Positions 12,701 through 22,200 of a stretch of 64,000 nt of DNA are shown one piece after another. How positions within the stretch are numbered: the first letter of the stretch is position 1; every line of letters begins with the position of its first letter. A program made the position numbers and the translations under genes. Location: assembly GCA_947305005.1 (NCBI GenBank), contig CAMZCM010000002.1:124001-188000 (forward strand), read 5' to 3'. The stretch is from an uncultured Prevotellaceae bacterium (GTDB taxonomy: Bacteria; Bacteroidota; Bacteroidia; Bacteroidales; Bacteroidaceae). The notes under the pieces are model-generated. The model saw only the letters and a program-made list of their open reading frames with translations, was not told where the DNA came from and did no database searches.

Positions 12701-13134
12701 AATTGATTACCGATTAAGCGAATCAGTTGTCCGTCTTTGTCTTTGAGCGCTACCTGCTGGAGATTGTAGTCCGGGGCATCAACAACGAGTGCATGGCAGA
12801 ATTCAGGCACGTCCAATTTGTAGGTACCGTCTTCTTCTGTCAAGGCTGAATATTGAGGTAGCTGTAAGGCCTGAATGCGTACACCGGCCATGGGCTCTCC
12901 TGTGGCGTCGTCAATGACTTGACCAAAGGTATGTTTCATGGGATATCGTTTCTGTGGCTTCTTGGCCTTGCGACGTTTAGCTAACGCAATGCTGTCAGCT
13001 TCTTCGCTTTTGTCCACGAAATTATCTTGGAACATATCCTGAGCCATCATGGATGTCCAGCTTCCGCCGACAACGAAGAGGAGGCATAATCCCCATCGGA
13101 TGGCTATATGGTTGAAATGATGATAGAATCTCAT
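9709..13134 (-). CDS. SusC/RagA family TonB-linked outer-membrane protein (second pair)
   Basis: This 1141-residue TonB-dependent transporter has a signal peptide (ends SMMAQ), a carboxypeptidase-regulatory-like domain (about 68-150, HTFGQVIDDATGEPMAGVRI), a plug domain (about 165-290, with the SusC signature VESVQVLKNGTALYGAKGANGVVIITT) and a C-terminal beta-barrel ending in a hydrophobic/aromatic strand (SFNIGLSINL). It should import a ligand captured by the adjacent SusD, powered by TonB. It is preceded by two fasciclin lipoproteins in the same operon. The substrate cannot be deduced from sequence. Confidence 0.93.
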   Translation of the reverse strand: MRFYHHFNHIAIRWGLCLLFVVGGSWTSMMAQDMFQDNFVDKSEEADSIALAKRRKAKKPQKRYPMKHTFGQVIDDATGEPMAGVRIQALQLPQYSALTEEDGTYKLDVPEFCHALVVDAPDYNLQQVALKDKDGQLIRLIGNQFRSYYTDGTTIVSERTMKLDETSSISIETDMQNQLAGDIHSINRSALLGQGAFFNIRGINSLKASTQPLFIIDGNMVDLEEERTSLHEGFYNNILAGLDPENVESVQVLKNGTALYGAKGANGVVIITTKRGHSMATKISARAYAGLEFAPKRIQMMDGEAYRNYVSELSGTIKEVRESSSASLNKYAFLNDAPESSNYYYKVFHNNTDWQEDLYQTALTQNYKLSVEGGDEIGMYALSLGYTNGQSTLKGNDFDRLNLRFNTDIQIFEKVKSGLDIAYNRCSYDVLDNGWSENYDMQNIGSTNVLGLLQAPILSPYAYYHSEATGRLELSDSYAGKYAASSSLGQWIQNPFQFANELDPDINESLRNPYWILENGQGVNKNYAELTQININFSPKYQITKQLAISDRFNYTLNRNNEKYFLPINGTTLYMLKDMGKISSVLKSQFTKETSINNDFRIEWGNNYGAHTIKTFGGFRYNNYNYSYSYIRGYNNENDKLPDIKKNMAFVNYGGTKDNWIDMTYYLHADYNYQNKYFAEFSVAAQTSSRFGKETKDGLHIGGVSWGVFPGVQVGWLISNEKWFKTGKGVNYLKLTAGIDQSGNDGIDYYAARTYWESQRVTENTVGLVLKNIENTSIQWETTTRINLALEGSFINNRLNAGVDLFWNTTDNLLTMKDIDYISGLGKYWINDGQLKNRGFEFRANAALLNNKNLKWEIGASVGHYTNTITKLPDLNEKIYVGGELVNGYTNSIYGTENILTAENYAVGTFFGWQTDGVLANDAEASTAGALGYLKYPTGIKNRPYDNFQAGDIRFVDQNGDGVIDDKDKVAIGNPNPDIYGNIFTNLTWKNLRLDVNFKYSLGNDVYNYQRSILEGGNTTYNQTTAMQNRWTHEGQKTDMPKVCYIDSEDWRNNERMSDRWIEDGSYLKLKNVRLTYTIPVRNEFIQGLRVWGEGNNLLTFTKYWGTDPETSARNSVLYQGIDTGLLSLGRSFNIGLSINL

Positions 13135-13170
13135 ACTTGTAAATTCAGAATGTTAACAGATCCATATTGA

Positions 13171-15120
13171 TTACTCATTTGTCTTTTTCGGACGAAGAAT
13201 AATACGGTCTATCGAGAATGTCTTTTGATAGCCAGCCTCTTCATCTTTAGCCTTAATGTTCTGAGAAGTAATCGTTATGAGGGGATAGCACTTGGAGAGG
13301 TTCCTGTACGAATAGGGGAAGGTAATGGTGAAAGGTACTCCCTTATCATTAGCCCATATCGTATCCACTTTTTCTCCTTTGTATTCAAACTTATTATCAG
13401 ATGCCTTTGTAGAAGATTCTTTCTTGCTGTTGCTCAGGTAGGTGATACTCATGGTCAGCTTATTCTTCTTATAGACAAAAGTGGGATCCTCAGCGGGATC
13501 ATCCTCGTTATTGTTACGATAGAAATCGGGTACCATTACAATACCGACTTCATATTCCAAATTGCTGAGAATCTGTCTGTCTTCTTCGCTATCCGTCAGC
13601 TTAAAGGCAACCGTAGGCAAATCCGTGTCGGCCATGAATGTCAAGAACGAGTTCTTACTGACATTTCCATAGATGGGGGCCAAGGGATTGGTATTGCTGT
13701 TAAAGCTGTTTGCTTCGTAGTCAGACATATATTCATAACTATCACTTTTGCGCTCATTCTCTGTCAGGTTGTAACGGACTTCCTGGAAGATGGAGAAGCG
13801 CTCGGCTTTGACGATGACGTCTTTGGCGCCGTAAGCCTTCATGAGGTTCCAATTATCAACAGGGTAAACAACACCGTTGCTGAGACGAAGAGGCGCTTGT
13901 CCGTCAAACAACAGACTCTTGACATCTTGGGTAGCTTTTTCATCCACGGTAAAGGTATCAGCACGCGTGTTGAAGAGCTTGTTGATGTTGTTGTTGATGA
14001 AAGCGTCCAATGTCCAGAAGGCCATTCCTTCAGGCTTGTTCTTCTGTTGACGGACATTGAAAACGAGAGGAGCAACCAAATCCATGCTCATCGCGGCTTC
14101 TTTGATGGTGTCCGAAACCGTAATAGTCATACTGTTCTTGGCTGTCGAATTATCTTTCGTTAATGCGTCTTCTTCGTATTTGTCATAATACACGTCAGCA
14201 TAGTTATAATATGCGGACATCTCCTGAACAGCTTTTTCCCAAGCAGCGTCTGTCGGAACGATCATAGCCCAGATACTATCCTCCAGCTCCAGATTACATA
14301 TGCCAAAGCCTTTGTGAGGCATGGCCCATTCGATAGAGCGGGGCTCGTAATAGAAGGTGTAGTATAATGAGTTGTAACGTGTATAGACGCTATCGACATA
14401 AATGGGTTCACCTGTTTCTATGTCAGTGCCGGCGATGGCGCTACGATCAGCATCGAAATACAAGGTGTCGTGCTGGTTCAGCCAGTTTATCAAGTGCTGG
14501 TATTGGCTGTTGGCACGGATGTATTCATAGATGTTGTAGGCAAAAGGCACTTGTTGGTCCACGATGTGAAGCACACCATTGGTCGCGCTGAGATTCGGCG
14601 TTGCTAAAGAAACCTCCTTGATGGTTTTCTCAACACGGTCGAAATAGGCTTTCTTGTTATTCAGCAACACAATGCGTTCAGGTGTTTCCTGTGGATTGGT
14701 TCCGGTTGCCACGTAACGGTTACGGGCGATATGATTGCCAATGAGGCGGAGGAATACATCGTAGGGACTCGTCTGTAACAGCGCTTCGTATGCTTGGACA
14801 TCAGCAGCCGTGAGCGCATTGTTGTCAGGAGCAAAGACGGTCAGCACCACCTTGCCGTTGAGCACATCTTTGAAGGTGTAACCGTTCATCGGGTGTTTCT
14901 CATCCTTGAACACTGGTGTCTTCTCAGCAATCTGCTTGAAGTTAGACAGGTCTGGATTCGTGCTAATCAGTTCCCAAAGAGTCTGGGTCGCATTCCCGTC
15001 AGAATCACCTCCACCTTCCTGAACGACGAAGTGATCATCTGTACAGGCCGCAAAGGTCATGCCCAGCATGATGCTCATCACGCCTATGCGGAAACATTGA
15101 GAGAATTTTGATAGTATCAT
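13171..15120 (-). CDS. Fasciclin (FAS1) domain lipoprotein, third in the operon
   Basis: This is a 649-residue lipoprotein (lipobox MTFAACTDD). FAS1-type motifs are visible at about residues 90-100 (VVLTVFAPDNNALTAAD, followed by an IGNHIARNRYV H2-like segment and a GVLHIVDQ block) and again at about 285 (SIWAMIVPTDAAWEKAV). The C-terminal part (about 440-649) is beta-rich and not recognised. FAS1 domains usually mediate adhesion or ligand binding, so a surface-exposed accessory binder for the neighbouring SusCD complexes is inferred. The gap to the SusC gene downstream is 36 bp. Confidence 0.82.
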   Translation of the reverse strand: MILSKFSQCFRIGVMSIMLGMTFAACTDDHFVVQEGGGDSDGNATQTLWELISTNPDLSNFKQIAEKTPVFKDEKHPMNGYTFKDVLNGKVVLTVFAPDNNALTAADVQAYEALLQTSPYDVFLRLIGNHIARNRYVATGTNPQETPERIVLLNNKKAYFDRVEKTIKEVSLATPNLSATNGVLHIVDQQVPFAYNIYEYIRANSQYQHLINWLNQHDTLYFDADRSAIAGTDIETGEPIYVDSVYTRYNSLYYTFYYEPRSIEWAMPHKGFGICNLELEDSIWAMIVPTDAAWEKAVQEMSAYYNYADVYYDKYEEDALTKDNSTAKNSMTITVSDTIKEAAMSMDLVAPLVFNVRQQKNKPEGMAFWTLDAFINNNINKLFNTRADTFTVDEKATQDVKSLLFDGQAPLRLSNGVVYPVDNWNLMKAYGAKDVIVKAERFSIFQEVRYNLTENERKSDSYEYMSDYEANSFNSNTNPLAPIYGNVSKNSFLTFMADTDLPTVAFKLTDSEEDRQILSNLEYEVGIVMVPDFYRNNNEDDPAEDPTFVYKKNKLTMSITYLSNSKKESSTKASDNKFEYKGEKVDTIWANDKGVPFTITFPYSYRNLSKCYPLITITSQNIKAKDEEAGYQKTFSIDRIILRPKKTNE

Positions 15121-15143
15121 AATGTTTGCTTATTTTAAAAAGG

Positions 15144-17411
15144 TTACCAGATGTCTTCGGGTTCAACAGGATTGTCATAGACATCCTTGGAGACGAACTC
15201 AAAGTAATCCATGAAGAATTGAGATTTCTCGAATTCCAAGACATTCTTGAAGCGGATGTAATAAGTCTTTTCAGGATCCAAGTCAGTGCTGACCATGATT
15301 CTTCGTGTTACCCACTCGCATTTCTCTCCAAGGGCTGCGGTTGTACTATTTCCACAATGGAAATATCTCGGTCCCTTCATGAACCCCTTGGCACGTAATG
15401 TCTTGTTGATTTCATCCTTTTCATCCAAGCTCAGATCGAACTCGCCTTCGTAATCAGAACTCTTGGCATAGCCTAAGTTGGAGTTGATGGTTGTATTCGG
15501 GAAACGATGGTTCACAAAACCTTTACGGAGGTCCATAGGAATACCCATAGCCGGTAAGTAGTTGATGTTATCGCCGAAATAAACCTGACACATACTACGC
15601 ACGCTGGAACCGGAGCTAACTCCGAAACGAATTTCGTAATGTCCTTTCTTCGGCACAGGTGGTAATTTCATCGTGAATTCGTACTTACCAATGATATTGA
15701 ATTCATCCATCTGGTAATTACTCCAACTGCGTTCATATGCACCAAAATAGTAGAATTGCGTACCATCGCGCATTTCCAAATCTGCTAAATAGGGATAGTT
15801 GACAGGTATCGCCCTCGTGAAGGTCGCGCCATAGGAATAGAAGTCCATTGGACGACGGATGTCGTTATTAATGAACTCTGGGAACATGGCTGCCATGTCA
15901 ATGCGGATACGTTCACCGGCCAGACGATTCTGGGTATTCTCTGTATAGGCCAAGATGCGCTGCAGTGGATAGATACAACTGTTGATAAGCTTCTGGTGCT
16001 GAGCACCTCCAGGGGTTGACAGCATGATTTTTACACCTTCGTTCTCATCGCTGTAGAGATGTTGAGAAGAACCGACATCCTTAAACCGACCGCTTTCGTG
16101 GTAGTCGTTCTCTACGTCGCTGCATTCGCCACGCCCGTTTCGTAGAATGGGGAAACGGTTGAGATAGATACCCTTGTTACCGCCGATATCCTCGGGGTCA
16201 GCATCAGAGCTCTCCTTACTCTGGAAGATCTTCAGCAGACGACGCTTACCCATCGTCGTGAAGTATTCATAGACGGGTACCGTGTAATTCAACTTGGAAC
16301 TTTTGTAATTGTAGTTACATTCGTTGTAGTGAATGACTAATTTGTCCGGGGTTAATTTCTCCGGAAGAATGTGGTAGGTCGTGAACTGGTTAATGATATT
16401 GTTCTCATTGGAATAGTCCGTACCTGTGGTCGCATTCGGATAAAGTCCCTTAGTGATGAGATAACTCTTGATGTCATCTACGGTAATCTGGTCATAGGGC
16501 TTACCGATCTCTGTCTCCCATAACTCATCTGGTTCAGCAAAGATGGTAAAGCCATATTTACGATGCTCGGGCATGGTTCCTGGCTGATCGGGCTCTGTCG
16601 GGTGGTTAGGAAGATCTACGACCTGTTTGGTTAGATACATGTTTTCCCAGACATCATCCTGTGTCTTACTGAGGGTGTCTTCCAGACCGCAGGCCAGAAT
16701 CAGTTTCGCCATCACGATGAAGCCTTTTTTGTTCTCATCAATCATCTGGCGGAAGAGGTCGGACATGGTATCATTGCTCGGGGCGATGACACCATGAACT
16801 TCATGGACGCGTCCGTTGATAGTCAGAATGTCGCGGTGATCCAAGTCTATCAATGCTGTTCCGTTGATATAAATCGTATCCGTCTGACTGATGGATGTTT
16901 TGTATAACTTACGATCGTTGAGATTGGGTAGGGGGAACTCATCACCGTCGGTTTTGGAAATGATGTCACCCATCTCAAATATGCGGCCGGTGTTACTACC
17001 GTCAAGGATGCTGTTATAGACAATCACCTTGCGGATAGAGTCCAAGGTCTTTTCAGAGGTGAAACCATCCCATGAAGCCTCTGTGATGATTCCCTTTACT
17101 TTCAAGGAATCAAGGTAATCATAGATAGCTTTGTTGCTGGGTGCGAAACAGGTGAATGCACCGCGGGCAGATAGGAACTGTGCCACGGAAGAAGAAGACT
17201 GTGAACTCACAGGAACCTTCTTCAACAGTTCCACATATTCCGTATATTCGGCAGCATCATTGCCGCTTTCCAGGTAGGACATGATGGTATGCTCTGTTTG
17301 TGTGAATCGAGCCGAAGAATCAATCTCTTCAGTGCAGGAGGCCATGAAACAGGTGAGCACGACACCAGCTAATATCCACTGGACTTTCTGAATTTGTGCA
17401 ATATATTTCAT
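15144..17411 (-). CDS. Fasciclin (FAS1) domain lipoprotein, second in the operon
   Basis: This is a 755-residue lipoprotein (lipobox CFMASCTEE). The first FAS1 domain is at about 40-220, with GAFTCFAPSNKAIYDYL and the closing ILTINGRVHEVHGVI. A second FAS1-like domain begins near 280 (YGFTIFAEPDELWETEIG). The last 200 or so residues form a beta-rich domain (GHYEIRFGVSSGSSVRSMCQVYFGD) that looks like a carbohydrate-binding or jelly-roll fold; this is inference. The gene lies between the first SusD gene and the third fasciclin gene with short gaps, so it belongs to the same transcript. Confidence 0.82.
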   Translation of the reverse strand: MKYIAQIQKVQWILAGVVLTCFMASCTEEIDSSARFTQTEHTIMSYLESGNDAAEYTEYVELLKKVPVSSQSSSSVAQFLSARGAFTCFAPSNKAIYDYLDSLKVKGIITEASWDGFTSEKTLDSIRKVIVYNSILDGSNTGRIFEMGDIISKTDGDEFPLPNLNDRKLYKTSISQTDTIYINGTALIDLDHRDILTINGRVHEVHGVIAPSNDTMSDLFRQMIDENKKGFIVMAKLILACGLEDTLSKTQDDVWENMYLTKQVVDLPNHPTEPDQPGTMPEHRKYGFTIFAEPDELWETEIGKPYDQITVDDIKSYLITKGLYPNATTGTDYSNENNIINQFTTYHILPEKLTPDKLVIHYNECNYNYKSSKLNYTVPVYEYFTTMGKRRLLKIFQSKESSDADPEDIGGNKGIYLNRFPILRNGRGECSDVENDYHESGRFKDVGSSQHLYSDENEGVKIMLSTPGGAQHQKLINSCIYPLQRILAYTENTQNRLAGERIRIDMAAMFPEFINNDIRRPMDFYSYGATFTRAIPVNYPYLADLEMRDGTQFYYFGAYERSWSNYQMDEFNIIGKYEFTMKLPPVPKKGHYEIRFGVSSGSSVRSMCQVYFGDNINYLPAMGIPMDLRKGFVNHRFPNTTINSNLGYAKSSDYEGEFDLSLDEKDEINKTLRAKGFMKGPRYFHCGNSTTAALGEKCEWVTRRIMVSTDLDPEKTYYIRFKNVLEFEKSQFFMDYFEFVSKDVYDNPVEPEDIW

Positions 17412-17452
17412 AATTGTTCAATTTTTCAGTTTAACAGTAGGCTCCGAAGAGG

Positions 17453-19273
17453 TTATTTAATACCTTTCTCGCGATCCCAGGAAGGATTCTGCGGTATGAG
17501 GTAATCGTTAGCACTTCGCTCGCGGTAGTATATAGGACTATACAACCCATAACGGTTCTTCATACGACTCTTCAGGTTGGGTGCAAGCTTCTGATAGGCT
17601 CCTTTGGCCAGATAGTTATCTACCATCTTGGTCAATCCTTCAGCTCCGTCCATGTATTCAGGCTCACGAGGATCTGGATTGGTACCTCCGCCGATACGTT
17701 CTGCATAGCGGACCAGATCGAACCAACGCTTGCCTTCACCCAAAAGTTCTACGAGTCGTTCCTTCATGACCAGATCAATGCATTTAGCTTGATCTGCTTC
17801 GTTGTTGGAAAGCCCCAAGGCTGAAGTCTGATCCAACATGGAACGTTTCTGGATGGCATCAACAATTTTTCTGCATTTTGCATAGTCGCCAGTGATGGCG
17901 TATGCTTCTGCCATCATGAGCATGACATCCGTCATACGATAGACAATCCAGTTTTTGTAGCATGTTGTGCTGATATAGCTCCTGAGGTCCGTATATAACC
18001 CTTTATCCGTATGGTTGAACTCACAATTCATCCATTTGGTCATGTAGGTCATTGCGGAAGTCTCGTCGGCTTTGCTGCTTGACGTGTACATATACTTCTC
18101 TTCCTGACAGCTATACCATTTGCGACAGTCTTTTTCCCAGAGTTTATTATCTCCCTTGGTCAAAGCGCTTTTAATGGCCTCCAAACTGACGGCAATGGGG
18201 AATTTCTTGTCGGTTTTGACACCCCAGAAATCTCTGAGGAAGTCGCTGTTGCGGTCATCCCCTCGTGAGAACTGAATCTCAAACATGCTCTCTTCGCTGT
18301 TCTGATTCAGGAAAATGCTCTCATAGCTGCTGACTTCGATGTTGGAACGTTGCGCATTGTAATCGCTAAGCATGTCTTTGTTCGCAATCAACATAGCATT
18401 GGACAGTGTACTGCCGAAGTCGTCTTTATCAACGGCGGTACGATCGTACTGGCTAAGCGTAAACTGTTGGTTTTGTTTGGCCAATGCATCCAAAGAGCGT
18501 TGCCCAAAGTAAATGACACTGTCTGCGTCAGTTTTCACGTCCGTGTCAGGGAAGTTGCGTCCATCACGTAATGCACTACGCCAGAGATACATGTCTGCCA
18601 AGATAGCATAGATGGCCGTATTCGTGATGAGACCTTTGGTATCTGATTCGGATGGGAAGCGGCTTTTGCCTTTTCCTGCCACACCTCGGAGATCTCCAAT
18701 CAATGTATTTAGGATCTGCATCTGGGGTGTATTGGTAAATTTCCGGACATCCTCATCAGAATTGATGACCTCATCGTAAGGGAAGGGAATATCCTTGAAA
18801 GCACGAATCAGGTAGAAGTAATTCAAGTCTCTCAAAGCCACCATTTCCGCTTTCATCTGTTCCCATTCTGTTCGGGTGAACTGCGGGTCTTTCTCTAAGA
18901 CTTCTTCTCCGTGAGCCAACACCTTGTTACAGTAGTTGACGGTGGTATAGACACTGCCCCAGTCATAGATACCCATGGTGGAGTCGGGGTTGGCATACAT
19001 GATTTCTTCGTAATCGCTGCTATTGGGATTGGAAGAATTGTACATGTAGGCATCGGAACGGACATCGCCCCACGCAATGAATTTTTCAATCGTGGAAGCC
19101 ATTTGTTTGTAAGCACCATAGCGAACACCTTCCAGGTCATTCTTGTCTTCCCAGAAGTTCTCTTCTACCACCTTATCTGTCGGATAGAGTGTCAGAAAGT
19201 CGTTGCACGAAATCATACTGAGTCCGGACAGTCCCAATATGGCGATGCTGAAATAATATGTGTATCGTTTCAT
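17453..19273 (-). CDS. SusD/RagB family outer-membrane lipoprotein (first pair)
   Basis: This 606-residue lipoprotein (lipobox LSMISCNDF) opens with FLTLYPTDKVVEENFWEDKNDLEGVRYGAYKQM, the classic SusD N-terminus, and has the AL-rich TPR helices (MVALRDLNYFYLIRAFKDIPFPYDEV) and the C-terminal signature MKERLVELLGEGKRWFDLVRY. Its length is normal for the family. It pairs with the SusC gene 12 bp upstream. It should bind an unknown ligand at the cell surface and hand it to SusC. Confidence 0.95.
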   Translation of the reverse strand: MKRYTYYFSIAILGLSGLSMISCNDFLTLYPTDKVVEENFWEDKNDLEGVRYGAYKQMASTIEKFIAWGDVRSDAYMYNSSNPNSSDYEEIMYANPDSTMGIYDWGSVYTTVNYCNKVLAHGEEVLEKDPQFTRTEWEQMKAEMVALRDLNYFYLIRAFKDIPFPYDEVINSDEDVRKFTNTPQMQILNTLIGDLRGVAGKGKSRFPSESDTKGLITNTAIYAILADMYLWRSALRDGRNFPDTDVKTDADSVIYFGQRSLDALAKQNQQFTLSQYDRTAVDKDDFGSTLSNAMLIANKDMLSDYNAQRSNIEVSSYESIFLNQNSEESMFEIQFSRGDDRNSDFLRDFWGVKTDKKFPIAVSLEAIKSALTKGDNKLWEKDCRKWYSCQEEKYMYTSSSKADETSAMTYMTKWMNCEFNHTDKGLYTDLRSYISTTCYKNWIVYRMTDVMLMMAEAYAITGDYAKCRKIVDAIQKRSMLDQTSALGLSNNEADQAKCIDLVMKERLVELLGEGKRWFDLVRYAERIGGGTNPDPREPEYMDGAEGLTKMVDNYLAKGAYQKLAPNLKSRMKNRYGLYSPIYYRERSANDYLIPQNPSWDREKGIK

Positions 19274-19285
19274 ATAGCTCTGTTT

Positions 19286-22200
19286 TTAGAATCCCAAATT
19301 GATACTGCCGGTGAAAGAAAGAGGACGAGGCGTTTTGCTGTAGTCCAGGGCAATCTTAGACCATCCATAAGGAGCGATTTCCGGATCTGTACCGGTGTAT
19401 TTGCTCCACACAAAGAGGTTGTTAGCCGAAGCATATAGTTTCAGTTGACGGATGCCCCATTTCTTGAGAATCTTCGGGTCAATGTCATAACTCAACTGAA
19501 CGTATTGCAAACGAAGGTAATCACCGTCTTCGACGAAACGGTCTGAAGGCAGTGCATTGTAGCTAGCATAATCAGCTGCACTCAAGGCGCGCGGAATCTC
19601 TGTGATGTCACCGTTCTTACGCCAACGCCATGTGGTAGCAAAGCTTTGGTTGTTGTTGTCACGCATCATTTCAGCACGTGCACGAGCTACGTTGACCACC
19701 TGGTTGCCGACACGGAAGGTGAAACCGGTGTTCAACTGCAGGCGGTCCCACTTCAGAGTGAAACCAAAACCACCGTTGAACTTGGGGTTGGAGTTGCCTA
19801 AATAGACAATGTCCAAACGGTCAATTTGTCCGTCGTTGTTGATATCCTCGTAGATGACATCACCACCCTGGAATTCCTTCTTGGTGGAGCGATTATAGCA
19901 GTAATACATGTGCAGGGGATCACCTTTCTGGTCTGTCAGCATATTGCCATCTGCATCATATGCAATCGGGCAAGTGCTGTTCTCGCCGCGTCGTGCAGCT
20001 GCGGATGCGGTGTTGACAGCATAGTCATGTACCCAGTTGCCGTTGGCATCCTGTTTCCAGTGATAACCGTCGCCGTATGCTTGAGCTTCTTCTTTGGAGG
20101 TGCTATTGCGGTAACCGCCATTTCCATCGGGTACACTTTCGGTGTAACCGTATTTGTACCATGAATTCTGTGTATAGCCGCAGTGCTCATAGTCATAACG
20201 ATAGACACCTTTGTATTTCAGACCGTAGATGGAACCGAATGGATTGTTCACCTGAATCCGACGGAGGTTGTCGTAAGCATTTAAGTTGCTGACACTGACA
20301 TTCTCTGGCTCATAGGTCTCGGAAGGATTGAGGCCTTCCAGTACCAAGGGATCCATTTCTTCAATCTCGTTGAAGTTCTGTGCGATATTGCCACGCAACT
20401 TCATCTGGAACTTGCCAATCTTGGCGAACCAGCCTGTGGAGGCGTTGAGCTCCCAACCTTTGTTACGCATCACGCCGGCATTGACTTTAGCCAGAGAGGA
20501 GTAACCGTTGGCTGAGGCGATACGCTGATTCTGCATAATCAGGTCAGTTACGCGGTGGTCGTATAGATCCAATTCAAAGTTGATGAGGTCATCAAAGAAA
20601 CCGATATTGAAACCGAGGTTGATCTTTCGGGTTGTCTCCCAACGAATGGAGCTAAGGGAAAGGTTTTCAGGAATAATAACGGTGTGACCATTATAAAGGC
20701 CCGACTGGGCATATCTGTTATACTGGCTGAAACCGCCGCCACCGGAACCACCGGTAAGACCCCAGGTAGGACGAATGGACAACATGCTGAGCCACTTGCG
20801 AGACCATTTCATGAAACCTTCATCAATGATGTTCCAGCGAAGACCAACAAACGGGAAAACACCGAACTTATTTCCGGTACCGAAAGCGGTAGAACCGTCC
20901 CAGCGCACACTGAAGTCGATATTATATTTACTCTTATAGGAACCGTGCGCACGCACGAAGAAACTGGTCTCGCGCCATTCGCCATTAGAGGCACCAGCTC
21001 CTTGCAGTAATGCTACCACGGTCGGGTCGGTGACACCATTGGGGACGTTCCACAAGTCGGTATTCAAAGAACTGGACTGACCGCTCTTTAAATCCCACTG
21101 TCCCAAGATGCTGGCACTCCAGTCTTCGTTGCTGAAATGCGGATAAAAAGCCAGACTGTGGCGGGTGGTGAATTCCAAACTTTTGTATTCTGAGTTACCT
21201 ACGTTGTTACGTTGGTTGTTGATATTTCCTTTGCCATGTTTATAGGGGTTGTCGCCGCCATAGCTCCAGTCCATGGTGCGTAACTCAGAAGGTAAATACT
21301 TGTCATTGGAGGTATTATAGATGTTCAACTGGACATCACCCATATAGTTGAGCTGTGTCTCATCGTTGGACTTTCCTAAGAGCTTGTACTCAATGGCAAA
21401 CTGCGGAGTCAGGTTGTACTGCTTTTCCTTGTTCCAACCGCCGTAAGCGTAAGCTACGGGGTTGCCGTTGATGAACATGTCATACAGGTTGTAACTGGTA
21501 TATGTTCTGTTCTCCGTGTCGTTCTTCGTATCATTAAGCGGAAGCATATTGAAGTAACGGCCGGTGGGGAGATAGGTGAGTGCACCATTGACATTCTGTG
21601 CCATCAGCTCATCGACACTCATGTTCGGCATCGCCTTATAAGCACGCTCCAGAATGTCATTGGGATTGTTCTTGTGGTTGTTCGTGAATGTCATGCTGAT
21701 ATTCGAAGTGAACTTGATACGGTCACTAACCCAGTAGTCCAAAGCGGTTTGAGTGGTGAAACGATCGAGCTCCTGACCGATAATTGAACCCGTAGATTTG
21801 TCATAACCGGCAGACACACGGAACGTGGCTTTGTCACCACCACCGGAGAGGGTGACGTACCACTTGTGTTCTTTACCAAACTGGCGTACTTGATCAACCC
21901 AGTCTGTATTGTTACTATAGTGACCATAGATGTTCGTCAGGTTCTGGTTGTAGTCCAACTCCGGCATGGAGGTAGCAATCTGCTGCGGGTTATAATAGGC
22001 TTCCTTCAGCATCATGGTATAACCGTCACCATTCAGCATCTTGTAACCATCTGGCTGCCATGTTCCGTTGAACTTGTAGGAGAAGGTGACATTGGTCGGA
22101 CCACGGTGACCACGGCGGAGCTTGATCTCAATGACACCATTAGCACCTTTGGAACCCCATTTTGCTGTCGAGGCGTCCTTGAGGACCTCAATGCTCTGGA

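Noticed and set aside
13225-14163. Plus-strand ORF of 312 aa
   Set aside because: It lies opposite the fasciclin lipoprotein gene, with no start context and no domain; shadow.
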